This document shows, one piece after another, positions 1 to 10,948 of a stretch of DNA of 64,000 bases; the first letter of the stretch is position 1, and each line of letters starts with the position of its first letter. The translations under genes were made by a program, and so were the position numbers. Under the pieces are notes generated by a model. That model did not search any database and had not been told where the DNA came from. It saw nothing but the letters and a program-made list of their open reading frames with translations. Origin of the DNA: Lasiosphaeris hirsuta. Its lineage: Eukaryota; Ascomycota; Sordariomycetes; Sordariales; Lasiosphaeriaceae. Location: the NCBI GenBank assembly GCA_030549175.1, contig JAUKUA010000006.1, forward strand, positions 1,798,001 through 1,862,000, read 5' to 3'.

Positions 1-233
1 ATCTTCTTTTTGCTCTACACAACCTCCCCACGATTCGTTTCCTACAATCAAAGACAGGCTATAGCACCCTTCACAACGATCTCCTTAAACTGAACTCTGC
101 TATCAGTTCTAGCGACTTCGACTTCGACCGCATCAAGCCTCTCTTAAAGACAGCCCTTACCGATAATCCTAATAATACGCTTATCTGGGACCGAGTTTAC
201 AAGACCGTTACCAAATCCACCTTGTTTCTTTGA
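1..233 (+). pseudogene. Remnant of an unrecognised fungal ORF (left-edge fragment)
   Basis: One frame reads as credible protein over the last 150 nt, with a run rich in D, F, K and L (DFDFDRIKPLLKTALTDNP near 115-175) and then a tryptophan-containing segment. It stops at TGA 231-233. The piece has no visible start and is cut by the window edge. I half recognise this kind of segment from large fungal proteins associated with FunK1-type kinases, but that is from memory and unconfirmed. It lies in repeat-rich DNA, so it is probably a fragment of a decayed gene or mobile-element passenger. Confidence 0.3.
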
Positions 234-711
234 CTGATAGTCTCTTCCTTCTAACAAACTCTATAGTTACATAACACAAGCAGTTTCACAAACTCCTCCA
301 AGTACCGTAAGGATATAAACAGAGTTGTTACAACCTCCTCCCAAAGGGGGTCAGACTGCAAGGCAGGACGCCAGGGGTGTTAACAGTATAACTAAAGGTC
401 GTGCAAGCTCCCAGACAATATATTACTGTCACAACAGGGTGTTCTACAAAGAGCTTCAAGAACGGTTGAGAAGATTGTAGACAGTGAACATAGTATTGCT
501 TGCGTGAGGAACCAGGTCCCTCACAGGAGAGCAACCCACGGTTGCTCTTATACCCAGAGTCTAACTATGCCTGATGATCGCTGACTGGCTCTGGCCCGCG
601 CTCACCGTGCTCACGGCGTTGTGAGCACCCTGGCCTTATCGTTTTCCGCTATCTGTCACGGCCGTCAGGGTTTGGAACCCTGGCACGTGCATTGTAGGAT
701 AGTCAGTATTG
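234..711. other. Non-coding accessory DNA left of the LINE insertion
   Basis: No convincing gene is seen. The stretch contains one copy of a dispersed repeat (493-524) shared with the region near 12.55 kb, which suggests an old, unannotated mobile element. The short open frames here lack protein-like composition. Confidence 0.5.
493..524 (+). repeat. Dispersed repeat, copy 1
   Basis: This segment matches 12538-12570 almost base for base: GTATTGCT, then a GCGTGAGGAACCA core and a CCTCAC end. The similarity extends weakly to the left of both copies. The two copies lie on either side of the HET region. They are probably fragments of the same unrecognised transposon or LTR. Confidence 0.5.
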
Positions 712-726
712 CAGTGTGGCTAGCTT
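712..726 (+). repeat. Target-site duplication, left copy (LINE copy 1)
   Basis: The 15-bp CAGTGTGGCTAGCTT is repeated exactly at 4842-4856, on the far side of the LINE tail. Duplications of this length are typical of target-primed reverse transcription. Confidence 0.85.
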
Positions 727-2160
727 CAGACTTCTCCTGAACATCATTTTTCAAGGACGCTCTGACCAATCACGTTGCAGTATTGGCCACCACCCTGAAG
801 AACGTTTAGATCTGAAGCTCTCCTTCTCCTGGGTTGAGGATCCTGGAGTTGCCCATCCGATATCCTCATCATCGATACCACAGCCGGCGATACCGTGGTA
901 CACCGCGCTAACACCCTTCGCCGCTGGCGCCGTGGGATCCGGCACTGGGGAAGGCAGTCCTTGATGGCTGTAAGCCCGACACCCACTCGTGGGAATGGAA
1001 TTCGAGGGGCTTGAGATGCCTCGTTTTCCACAAAACTCTCAACTTCCAGGAGCGCGCGGGGCCGCTCAGCGAGGGGCTATTTCGACAGCCCCCGGAGCCC
1101 CGACTGTAACTACGACAACGGGCCGCGACCCGATCTCCCATCGCCATCTACTGAGCTAGGCTCACTTTCCTGCGTGCACGGGGCCGCGCGGAGGTCCCGA
1201 CTTTCGAGGGACCCGAAAGCCACGACCTTGGGGGGGGGTCCGTTCCCCCCTCAACTCGTTAGGCGCCCTCGGGCACTAACTGAGCGACAGGTGGTTGGCC
1301 GCCCCGGCGGCCAATCCAAGCTCGCCAACAAACCTGGGACGTCAGTTTCGGCCGGTTCTGACACGGCAAACAAAACCCGCTAATCAACAGGGGATGAGGG
1401 GGGGGGGGGGGATGCTGTGTCCCGTTATGACTGGTCGCTTGCGATCGGGAAGAAGGGCAGCGGGATAAGGACCGGGGAGACGCCGTCTGTGCCGTGAAGG
1501 GGACCCGGGGGTGCCGGTCCCGGGTGACTGGTCGACCTGGGTTAGGCCCTGGGTAGGGCGGCGTTGGAGGGGGAGAACTTCCTTTTTCTGGCCTTGCGGG
1601 GGGGAAAAGGGGAGGGGGGAAGATGGAAAAACCTGGGACGGGGAACTTCCTTAAGAACCATCCGACCTATTCAACATAGGACAGGACATCCCGGTACCTC
1701 TCCTCTTCTGAGATCAGCTTACTGGCGAGGAGAGGATATAAGAGGCGTGGTTAGTTCCATGGATCGGAGCGGTGCGGGGCGCCGGCTTCTCCCTGGGTAT
1801 CTATGGGGTAAGACGCGGTCGGTAGATAAGGGGAGACCCTTTGATGTAACGGGAAGTGAGAAGCCTAGGGGCCTCGGTACTTAGGCTGGGTAGTGGGCCG
1901 TGGTGGGTACTCTGGACCGGGCTTACGAGTAGAATGTTCAGCAGTACTAGACGGGAAGGGCGATGTCGCGTGATGGCGGTCGTATGGCCCAAAGGAGCAG
2001 AGTACCTGGCCGGACAGGACGGATACGCGCGTCGGTCCTCTATGTGTGAGGGCTTAAGGTGCAAAGTAAGATAGACAGGTGAATGCCTCCTAGCCTGAGG
2101 GGGGGTTAGCCGCCCTCCTACATGTATATCACTCCTAGCTTAGTACGAATTACATGTTTT
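727..2160 (+). other. Unmatched 5' block inside the LINE insertion
   Basis: GC-rich sequence including a run of 14 G near 1398-1411 and several G-rich tracts. None of its short open frames resembles a known domain. It may be the LINE 5' UTR fused to ORF2 by an internal deletion, or another transcript joined by template switching. The second LINE copy is 5'-truncated inside ORF1, so it cannot be used to decide. Confidence 0.4.
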
Positions 2161-4556
2161 ATCTTGGGGAACGAAGAGCTCGAGGAGGCGAGAACATTCC
2201 TCCGGGCGGCCGAAGACCAGGGAGACGAAGGGACGAGAGCCCTGGCGCGAGCGGCATATAGAAAGAAAGTCAGGACAACCCGCGTGGGGTACTGGCACGG
2301 GAAGGTCCAGAAGGCAACCAAACCAGGGGACCTGTGGAAGGTGATGAGGTGGCGAGAACGCCGGGCGCCGGCGGACGCTCTACCGAGCCTCACCCCAAGG
2401 GGAGGGGGCCCAGCAAGCCGTACGGCAACGTTTGCGGCAGCCATCATCCACGACGAGCTGGTAGCTCCATGGTACGGCTCTGACCTCACGGACGCCGAAT
2501 ACTTCGGCATCCTACAGCTCAGACTACCGCGACGTATCCCGTGGAGTACCGAGGTCACCGAGGAGGAGGCCTACTAGGCGTGCTGTGGGGTACGGACGAC
2601 AGCGCTAGGACCGGACGGAGTGATGACGGCCATGCTGAAGGCCGCCTGGTATGACGAGACACCAAGCCCCGGGGGGAGGTGGCCAAGACCCCCTCTGCCC
2701 TTGCGGCCGCGCTCACAACCCTGTACGGGACGTGCCTGCGAGTAGGATAGTACCCCAAGGTCTAGAAAGTCGTGGAAGTGGTACCTATCCTTAAGATCGG
2801 GCGCTCTAGGGCGACGACTAAAGGCCTGAGACCGATCTCGCTCCTACCCTACGCCGGGAAAGGCCTGGAGAGGCTGGTGGCGGGGAGGATGGGCGTCCTG
2901 GCCATATAGGAGGGCCTTATCTATCCGTAGCACGTGGGCGGGATGCCATAGAGGTCGGCAACGGACCTACTGGCGGTAGCGATCCACGACGTGGAGGATA
3001 CGCGGGCAAGGGGCCTAGTCGTGGGGGCGGTCACGGCCGACGTAGAAGGCGCCTTTAACATAGCGCAGAAGCGAAGACTAGAGTGGAAGCTCGTGGAGAC
3101 GGGGTAGGACCGTACCGCAGCCTACTTCTGTACCGCCTTCTTGACGGACCGAGTCGCTACGATCCGGGAAGACCCGACCGGGACCTAGCGACCGACACCG
3201 GGGGGACTGCCACAGGGCTCTCCCCTCTCGCCCATCCTCTTTACCTTATACCTCGCGGCAATGGTGGAAGACGACCATACCTACTGCTACGTGGACGACG
3301 TCACCGTCATCGCGATGGGTAAGACGGAGGAATCGGTCCGGGCCAAACTCACGGCGAGGCTCGGGGAGCTCCTAACGTGGGGAAAGAGCAACGGAGTCCC
3401 CTTTGACGGCACGAAGAGCGAGTACATCCTCTTCACGCCAAAGAAGGGCCTAAGACCAGACATCCTCGTGTAAGGAGTCGTCGTACCATACAAAGAAGCG
3501 TTCCGGTAGCTGAGAGTGTGGTTTGACCCAATGCTCCACTTCAGGGCACATGCAAAAGCGGTAGTAGCCAGGGGCAAGCCAACGACCACGCTCCTAGACC
3601 GTATCTCGGGTAAGGTCAAAGGACTAGCCCCAAGACTCGCGGTCTAAACGGTCAAGACGATCCTCCTACCAACGCTACTGTATATGGCAGAGATATGGCA
3701 CGGCCGGCACGGCGAGTGTTTTGTCAACGACACACTAGACGTGGTAGTCAATGACGGCCTCCGGGCGGCGATACCGGCGTGGAAGACTACGAGGACTGCG
3801 GTGCTGCACCTAGAATCCGGAGTCCCCACAATCCAGTACCTCGTCGAGGCCCGGAAGGACGCCTTCGTAAGAAGGCTCATCCGGCTAGGCCGGACGCATC
3901 CGGTGGTCCGAAAACTGCACAAGCTACGTGCCCCTGGTAGGAAGAACGACACACTCTTGGAAAAAATCGCCCGCCGCGTCGGCGGGGCGCCCCCCCTACA
4001 CGATAACTTCCTCCAGACAAGAGGTGTCGGGAGGAAGGTCCCGATGGAAGCCATGGCCGCGGCCGCCGTACTGGATGGAAAATGGAGGGCACGCCACGTG
4101 GAAGAAAGGAAGTGCCGGCTACAGTGGCAGTGGTGGGACGGAGCCCCCGAGGACTACCGGTACTAGGAAATCTGCTGGAAGGATAGGCCACCGGAGCTGG
4201 CCCTGTCCCGCAAGGCCTACGCGGCCCTGTTGGTAGAAAGGACCGGACATGGGGACTTCAAGGAGTACCATGAACAATTCAACCACGACCCGGAGACCTG
4301 GGGGCCCTGCGAATGCGGAGCTCATAAGAACAGAGAACACATGTTCACGTGCTTACTGAACGCAAGAGCGCTTCCTAGCTATAACGGCAGCCCGCTGCAG
4401 ATGGTATGGAGGAGGTCTAAGAAATGGCTCGACCTGTTCGGGGGCTTCGCGGATAAGTTACCAGGAAGAAAATACTGGCAACAACGAAAGCGGGAAGAAA
4501 ATACCGCGCAGACTGACGCTGAAGGAGAGGCCCTGGCCGGGGCCCCAGTAAATTGA
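2118..4556 (+). pseudogene. LINE ORF2 remnant: reverse transcriptase and C-terminal Cys/His domain
   Basis: The reading frame begins after the endonuclease region and continues, with stops, to TGA near 4556. Visible reverse-transcriptase blocks in order are GPDGVMTAMLKAAW near 2613-2654, VPILKIG with LRPISLLPY near 2776-2860, GLPQGSPLSPILF near 3200-3240, and the catalytic YVDD at 3288-3299. A basic connection region follows (3684-4166). A C-terminal Cys/His cluster (CECGAHKNREHMFTC) lies near 4306-4350, as in Tad1-clade elements. Internal TAG codons, for example at 2577 and 3104, and at least one frame change make it non-functional. Confidence 0.8.
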
Positions 4557-4841
4557 GAAAGGATGGCTTTTCCCCACGGGGGTTTTTATGTATCTTAGAC
4601 TGATGGGTGAGCGAGCCGGGCGGGTGAGGCCCGGAAGCGGCATTTAAAGGGGTTCGAAACGCGGGGGAGCGTGGTACTGTCGGCCCGGGGACCCCGGGCC
4701 AGGACTCTCCTATCGGTGGACTCAGGGCGGAGGATCTTCTTATTGTAGTAGGCCGTGTGCCTCAGGCGTTTGCGGGGACTTTGAGAGCCTCGCTGTGCGA
4801 TTGCCCCTGCGGGGCAAAACCCTGCACAATAAAAGTTCAAT

Positions 4842-4856
4842 CAGTGTGGCTAGCTT
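4842..4856 (+). repeat. Target-site duplication, right copy (LINE copy 1)
   Basis: Exact copy of 712-726. It directly follows the LINE tail AATAAAAGTTCAAT. Confidence 0.85.
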
Positions 4857-5808
4857 GCAAGGCAGTTGCCCCACTTCTGTTGCACTGGCGCACAGGCCAT
4901 TCCCTGCACCAGTATTTATGAGGCACCTTGCTGGCCAACCCTCTTAGCTAGCCATCTTGCAATTTTACACAATTGATGCCAGACTTGTGCCTCGGGCCGG
5001 CTCAGCCGTGACACTATCACAAATACCCCACCGAGCACTTTTCTGATTGGCCCAGTGCTCCCTGGTCTGTGCTCGGTCGCATGTCAGGCAGGTCCTGACA
5101 CGCTCTTATACTTAAGGTTTACCTATTTAGATAACTGCTGATTGGCCCGGTTAGCGCTTGTGTAAGGAAACCACCCTGGCACACACTCTGGCACACACTC
5201 ATACCCACACACGCTGCATGGCACACTTGTACATAAACCACGGCCCTCGCCCATCTTTTGGCTCAGGCCAGGTTGGAATCTCTGGTAAGTATGCTTGTCG
5301 GAAGTATTACTGCTAGTTGTTATGTGAGATGAATCTAGACGCCTGCACCCCGGCATCACGCACGTGATGACTTGCCGCTTTTACTCAGGCTTGCTCAGGC
5401 GCTACTCAGGCTTGCTCACCCTGAGCGCCGTTTTGAGCAAGGTACGTAGGGCAGCCGACCAGAATTACTTCAACTTTAGCCGATGGGACCCAAAACCCGG
5501 CCCTCCCAAGGCGACCTAAAATAAGTCCCTGTCCGGACTTAATAAGAGGCATACAGCACTGCCTCATCTATAGACGCGTCATCTTCACTTTCCTGGTCGC
5601 TGCAGACTTGGGCATGCCATCTCCCTCCTCCCTCCCCTTCTCACCCCCGGTCCCTCGAGTTACTGCATATTTAAGGATGCCATCTCCCTCACCACTCCTT
5701 TTCTTTTCCCCCATCAGATCACCCCTACCTCATCAGTACCCATTGCGTCTTAGCAGGAGGTATTCTCAAGTGACACACTTGTAGAGCCAGATTAACCGCC
5801 GCGCTGTA
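4857..5808. other. Intergenic DNA between LINE and HET gene
   Basis: No gene is supported. A small direct repeat is present (5382-5397 and 5403-5418). The pyrimidine-rich stretch at 5610-5740 lies beyond the 3' end of the minus-strand HET gene. Confidence 0.5.
5382..5418 (+). repeat. Short direct repeat
   Basis: Two copies of TACTCAGGCTTGCTCA with a 21-bp period. No function is apparent. Confidence 0.6.
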
Positions 5809-7834
5809 CTATATCAAAATGATATCAGAGTTGCTCATGACGCTGGCAAGCCGGTCCTCCACAACACAGAGCCCGAGCATAGATATATCATCCTCGTCAT
5901 CTATCACGCAATGCCCAACTCGTCGATATATAGGAGGTACAGCACAAAGCACAGCTTCTAAAAGGAGACAAGAAACTTCCATGTGAAAATCCAAATCGCC
6001 ATGATCTGAAGCAGCATCGGACAAGAGCTCATAGCTCGCCGTTTGGAGTGGAAGAAAGTAGAATGGCCGTGATGCGTCCAGCTTGATCTCCAAACTGTCT
6101 GGATATAAAATGGCCTGCAGGGGCTGCTCGAGCTGAGTATTGATGGTTAAGCTGCCCCGCAAGTGAAGAGACACCGTGCCCGCTAGGTCGTGGCTGCTAT
6201 GGTCTGTCGTCACGGCGGTAATGGAGACGAGAAACTGGGTTCTCGCAGCTTGATGATGCGGTCGAATAGGTCCATCCAAAGACGCCCAAGACCACGAAGG
6301 GGCGCGATACGTGGTCGAGATTCTGCATCGCGGCTGATCCACCCACCAGTTCAGTTGTTCTAGAAGACTCGATCTCCACATTCCGGCAAGATACACGTCG
6401 CCAGTGACTTCCCCAAAGAGGTTGGCAATGCCGACAAATGCGGGAAGCTTGTCGTCTGCCCTTGTCAACGCGCAGTTGGAGTAGTCCCGAACAAGGTTGT
6501 TCCATAAGCGAAGCAGGTGGATTGGCATCTTGTCGCTCTCTTGCCCCTCTTGTTGGCCGCTTTCTTGCAAATCCCAGAGCGGATTCAGGTTCTTTACCGA
6601 GTGATGCTCGAGTATTCCCTGAGGAAAGCCTTCGCATTTGAGCTCCGTGAAGCACTCCCAAAAAATTTGCGATTTACCAAAGTAGAGAACTCGGGATGAT
6701 AATAGACGTTCCTGAAACACCCATCCTCTCCTGTGCAAGGGACCGTTAGATATTTGCCGGTTCCAGTAGCTGTCGTCGAAGATGTGGTGGTTCTTGTCTG
6801 TTGACGCCGCTGACGGTGCTGCTACAACGCCTGGCACAATAGCTGTGGTGTCTCTTGTCCGGAACAGACCACCATTAGGATTCTCTGATGCCGATGCGGC
6901 CAGGTTGCATACTGAATTGCTGTATATATGTTGCATTGCCGGTATTTCGCGCTCCCAATCTTCGCGGCAGTCTTGCATGATGCAAAGTGCATCGATCCAC
7001 AAGTAGCGGACTGAAAATCTCCTTGCAATAACGACTGCATCTTGGAATGTTTGTGGTAGGCGGGATATTTGCTGTCCCCGACGAAAATCGCAGAGGGTTG
7101 AGCGTCGGAGCATCAGGGACTGGTTGGATCCCCACCGGTAACTCAACGTGAAATATGGTGCGGGCGTGATGTTGTCTGCAGAAACGACCACAAGTTTCCA
7201 CTGATTCTCTGACTCACTGCTGATATCCAGTAGTCGACTTGGCATCCAGCTTTTTTTCTGACTTCTCATGCGATTACAGAGGCGATGGCTGGTATTGCAA
7301 GACTGATACCAATGGAAAGCCAAATCCAAAGTGGTTGAAGACGAAGTTTCCGACTGTAACTGAAGACGAGGGAAGCAGAGCTTAGCCGTAGAGCCTGCAA
7401 AATTCTCAATTAGGAATGTGGTTCTTATGATTAGTGTTTCGAAGGGCCTCCATCTCAGAAGACTAGTCCTTTCTTCCATGGCACTTACTGTTATTTGGAA
7501 GCAATTGAAACTTGGTCTCCAACGCCATCTTCTGAGGGTGACATCGGAATGCAATCACGAGCCGTAACCCCTGTCCATCCGTCCTCCTGTAAAGCCGAAA
7601 GGCTGTTGTTGGTGTATCTTGCCCATGCAACTCCAACTGCATCATCTGCCTCTGAGAATCTACATTCTCCCAAACTGTTCGACATATGAAGCAGCCGTAC
7701 TTGATTGCATCAAGAAACGAAACGTGAGTCGGATGATGATTGTCAAACACATTATTTCGTGGCATTGAGATTGTACCATTTTCGGTGTAAAGAGCTTTGG
7801 TACACGCTGGGCAAAGGGTGCTAAGATCGGCCAT
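5809..7834 (-). CDS. HET-domain protein (heterokaryon-incompatibility type)
   Basis: Two exons on the minus strand, 7834-7489 and 7394-5809. The 94-nt intron has a GTAAGT donor, a CACTAAT branch site and a GCAG acceptor. The product is 643 aa. The N-terminus has a Cys pair (LCPAC) and a second pair (GCFIC), common upstream of HET domains. The HET domain spans about residues 195-350 and shows its three usual blocks: TLSYRWG, LWIDALCIMQD, and a block around IYSNSVCNLAAS. A following RGWVFQERLLS segment is also typical. HET proteins trigger cell death when genetically different hyphae fuse. No NACHT, ankyrin or WD repeats are attached. It looks intact despite the decayed surroundings. The start was chosen as the first Met of the open frame, and it precedes the Cys pair by only seven residues. 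Confidence 0.9.
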
Positions 7835-8825
7835 ACCAGCTAGTATCTTGACATAGGAGTCTTACAAATGCACGGTATGTGGTGGTGTTGCGATGCTGCG
7901 AGATGGATGTCGAAAATAGTATCGCAGCCTGTTTCGGGCCTGGCGATGAAAATGGGGGGAAAGTCCGGAGAAGAGCTGGCAGCGTCTAAAGCTATTATTG
8001 GCTTCACTTATCGCTGCGATGGCGATAGCCCGCGACTGCTGCCTAAATGCTTGGCAATCCGTACCTCACATGTTGGCGGCCTTGTGAATGCTCCATACTA
8101 TGTCACACGGGGTTTGCCAGCGGCTACGATGATTGGATCGATTGCACAGCCCTGTGACACACGGTGGTTGGCCAGGGGCCTGTAAGCCACAACTGCAGGT
8201 GTGACCACGCCGAATGCAGAACCACCAGTTGTATTTATTTCCTAGCCGCTGACCCCGCGCTGGCCAGACTGCACACGCCAGTGGTTCCGGGGTCCGTTGG
8301 TGGCAAGCCCCAGGAGGGGTGGCACCCTGGGATTCTTTGGGCATAAAGAAGGGTACGGCTTCCATAGATTGTTTGGGAGGGTCAAGGACCTTCTAGCCAA
8401 AGAAGATTATTAGTCGAATTGAATGGACTGAAATGTATCTTTCCTCCTAAGCTCTGCAGTAAGTGCATCTCCCTTCCACGCCTCAGGCTTTGCACCCTGT
8501 ACCGTGTCACACACTAGCAGGTGTAAGACCTCCCCAGGCATGGGCCGCTCACTGCCGCGCTTTGGACGGACGCAAGGAAATTCCACCAACTTTTTCGTGT
8601 ATCTCACAACGCTTAGCCGAGATTCGCGGAAAGTCAGCCAGGATTCTCCCGTTATTGCTTAGTTAGGTATCTTGCCGATTTTCTCGTCAGCCATAGCCCG
8701 AGCACCAGTCAGTGTTTTGCCGCAATTTCTTCCAAGTTGTCACTTCTATGTAACAGGTAGTCCTTCAAATCCAGCTCCCGCGACGCCGCCACTACAATTC
8801 GAGTCAACTCTCGACCATAACCTCT
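7835..8825. other. Intergenic DNA upstream of the HET gene
   Basis: No convincing coding region. It contains the HET promoter (just above 7834) and nothing else I can name. Confidence 0.45.
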
Positions 8826-9062
8826 ATGTGCCAGTACAATTACGGAAGAACGGTCTATGCCGTTTGCGGACATGCAGGGCCTGTTCACTGTATGAGCTGG
8901 TCGCCTTGCCAAAACGCGAAATATGAGAGACACGGATATGTTCCATGCACCAAAAAGACTAGAAATCCAGGCATGACATCGTCGTCAACTGATGGCCCCT
9001 GTTCGGCTTGCACAGGCTTGTTCATACATACTACGGGAGGCTGGGCGCGGCGATCGAAGTAA
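8826..9062 (+). CDS. Small cysteine-rich hypothetical protein or fragment
   Basis: A 78-aa open frame containing eight Cys and several His, with a CGHAGPVHC block and a later CSAC pair. The spacing recalls small fungal conserved proteins with a CGH motif, but I cannot name a family. It could be an intact small gene or the first exon of a decayed one. It starts at ATG 8826 and ends just before the solo LTR. Confidence 0.3.
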   Translation: MCQYNYGRTVYAVCGHAGPVHCMSWSPCQNAKYERHGYVPCTKKTRNPGMTSSSTDGPCSACTGLFIHTTGGWARRSK

Positions 9063-9159
9063 GAGGGATTATTTATGCCACTGCGACGGGGTGAGTACGT
9101 CTCAGGAACTGAGGGAGGGTAGAGTACGATGTAGGTTAATATCAATTTAAGGAGGAAGG

Positions 9160-9493
9160 TGTCACGACCTAAAAACCACGACCCACCACGATAAGGAAAA
9201 AGGCACAGGATTGGCGCGATAAGAGCAAGGAAGTGGCCACTGAGGGAGGACCCGAGGGACCCGGAAGCTTGGCGCTTCGGGCCCAGGAACATATACGCCT
9301 ATATATACGCCGGACTGGCCCGGCTTTCCTAGAGTTAGAAGACCCTCCTTCAGTAACGATAATAACACTACTGTGCACCCCAAGACTTGTGCACTGGGAT
9401 ATCTCTTGACTATCCACGACCTCCTCCCAATCTAGTTGACCCTCGACCTGTCGAGGACCCCCTTAGACGCCAAGACCAAACCAGGTCGTTACA
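9160..9493 (+). mobile_element. Probable solo LTR of a Gypsy-type element
   Basis: A 334-bp segment beginning TGTCACGACC and ending GGTCGTTACA, which are near-perfect inverted ends and typical LTR termini. A TATATATA box sits internally at 9300-9307. No polypurine tract, primer-binding site or pol sequence is adjacent, so it would be a solo LTR. The 5-bp flanks (GAAGG and TGGAG) do not match. It is unrelated to the 1.3-kb LTRs in the centre of the window. Confidence 0.55.
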
Positions 9494-10040
9494 TGGAGAT
9501 TGTGGAGCATTGTAATGGCGGCGATGATGGCTTCGCGGGGGGGTTCTAAATCTCAAACCTTATTACTTCTTCCTGTCAAATAGACTTTTTCGTTGTTGTG
9601 GGTCATGTGGGGGGGCTGGAAGAGTTGAGCCTCCTTTGATTTGTGGGTCGTTCCACCCCTGGCCCAGTGATTGGTCTGCCGCTGCCTACCCTCGGGCCGT
9701 GGCGGCCCGTCGCCATGACTACGGGTCGTGGTATTGATGTCCGTCTGATCGGTCATAAAATACAAGACTGACCAAAACCCTCCAAAAACTTGAACACACT
9801 GTTTTTCTAGGCGCTAAGCCTCACATGGCATACACACACTTCCGTTTATCCCTATTTATTGTAGGTCTGGGTGTCTGATATTTTCAACAGCTAGAAGATC
9901 AAGTCGCCATAAAGTCGCCTTCTCATAACACAAGTAGTTACGTACTTACTCTTGTGGACATTGGCGCTTCCACTGCGAGTTTTCCGGGTATTGCATACGA
10001 TGGTGTAGGCCATCGTGATGGGATCACCACGGCCAAAATC
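9494..10040. other. Intergenic DNA, no gene seen
   Basis: Nothing protein-like in either strand. It lies between the solo LTR and a minus-strand pseudogene. Confidence 0.5.
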
Positions 10041-10525
10041 CTAGGCCGTCTGCACAGGGTCAGCTGCTTTGTCGTCTTGTATCAGAGCTCGTGTTAAGTT
10101 CTTCCGTCCTTCGGTCCACTCGATGATGGTAAGGGCTTCCTTTCCACCTTTGATGGAGTACATGCTGAGGACACCTAGCAGGCTTGCAGCGTTTACGACA
10201 CGTAGGAATCCATCCACAAGTTGCTAAGGTGGCTACTCTATCTAGCGGGTCGTAAATTCGTACGGCATTCCGTCGGCTAACCATCGCTCTAGATAGTACT
10301 ACTCGACATTCCTATGCGATTGGGGCTCGGAAACGTTCCTTTTGGCGAGCAGATCTCCCCATCCGCGAGTTTGCAGTGGGAATGAACTAGGCATATGCCA
10401 AAGATGTTGCCATACTGGGCAAGAAGGTCGGCCAGCTCCCTGAGAGTGGGCTCGCGGTCGACGAAGCGAGCGTTGGCGTCGCCAAGAGTGGGTAGGGTGT
10501 TATAGATTTGAGCGACGGCGGCCAT
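10041..10525 (-). pseudogene. Decayed conserved fungal hypothetical protein
   Basis: ATG at 10525 opens a protein-like frame that runs through FGICLVHSHCKLADGEI. A single-base deletion near 10350 then moves the coding sense to another frame, which reads on through NVSEPQ, LERWLADGMPYEFTT, LLGVLSMYSIKGGKEAL and IIEWTEGRKNL to a natural stop (TAG 10041-10043). The second frame carries four internal TAG codons, as expected if CAG or TGG codons were hit by C-to-T/G-to-A changes. Total length would be about 160 aa. The composition suggests a small conserved fungal protein of unknown function. I infer one frameshift plus RIP-like nonsense mutations. Confidence 0.6.
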
Positions 10526-10689
10526 GGTGAGCAAGCGTGCAGGGAGAAGGAGATGATCAAGGTGAATGACAATCGCGAAGGGCAGAACTCTACCAGGATA
10601 AGACTGGAGTTACGGCTGCAACATGTAATTTGATAAAAGCAGGCTGTAGATATTTATACTGGGAGAGTACTTTCATTGGGAGCTCTGCT

Positions 10690-10890
10690 CTACCTATAGG
10701 TGAAGATCTGGATACGAAAGGGTACTGCAGGGAATTTGGGATGGAGTGGTGTAAGATAAACAACATTTGCCGGCAAGTCCTCCGAGGCTAAGCCGTATTC
10801 CCTTTTAGCCTTCTCGCCATTAGCTTGCACTTGCATCCCCCCTCCTTCCGCCTCCGGCTGCAACAACACTCGCTCATAGTAGAGTCGCAT
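10690..10890 (-). CDS. Short open frame, possible gene fragment
   Basis: A 66-aa frame starting at ATG with ordinary amino-acid composition (YYERVLLQPE, then LTPLHPKFPAVPF). No domain is recognised. It lies between two pseudogenes and may be a fragment itself. Confidence 0.2.
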   Translation of the reverse strand: MRLYYERVLLQPEAEGGGMQVQANGEKAKREYGLASEDLPANVVYLTPLHPKFPAVPFRIQIFTYR

Positions 10891-10948
10891 GGCTTACCCC
10901 GCTGAGAGCCAACCTAGATATACCCAGGATCCAGAAAAAGTCTGTTTC

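Larger units (their letters stand above)
727..4841 (+). mobile_element. Tad1-like LINE insertion, 5' part atypical (copy 1)
   Basis: A 4115-bp insertion bounded by perfect 15-bp target duplications. The 3' two thirds (from about 2165) match the second LINE copy in this window in order and content: late ORF2, reverse transcriptase, a C-terminal Cys/His domain, then a 3' UTR ending in AATAAAA. The first 1.4 kb (727 to about 2160) does not resemble the other copy's ORF1 or endonuclease. The insertion is therefore either internally deleted or chimeric. Several in-frame TAG codons and a frame break show it is dead. RIP-type damage is much lighter here than in the copy at 12.9-36.0 kb. Confidence 0.8.

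Noticed and set aside
1173..2074. Several GC-rich open frames in the 5' block of the first LINE insertion
   Set aside because: High GC produces long chance frames. None shows domain structure or splice signals.
9155..9498. A 5-bp target duplication around the solo LTR
   Set aside because: The flanks GAAGG and TGGAG do not match, so no duplication is claimed.
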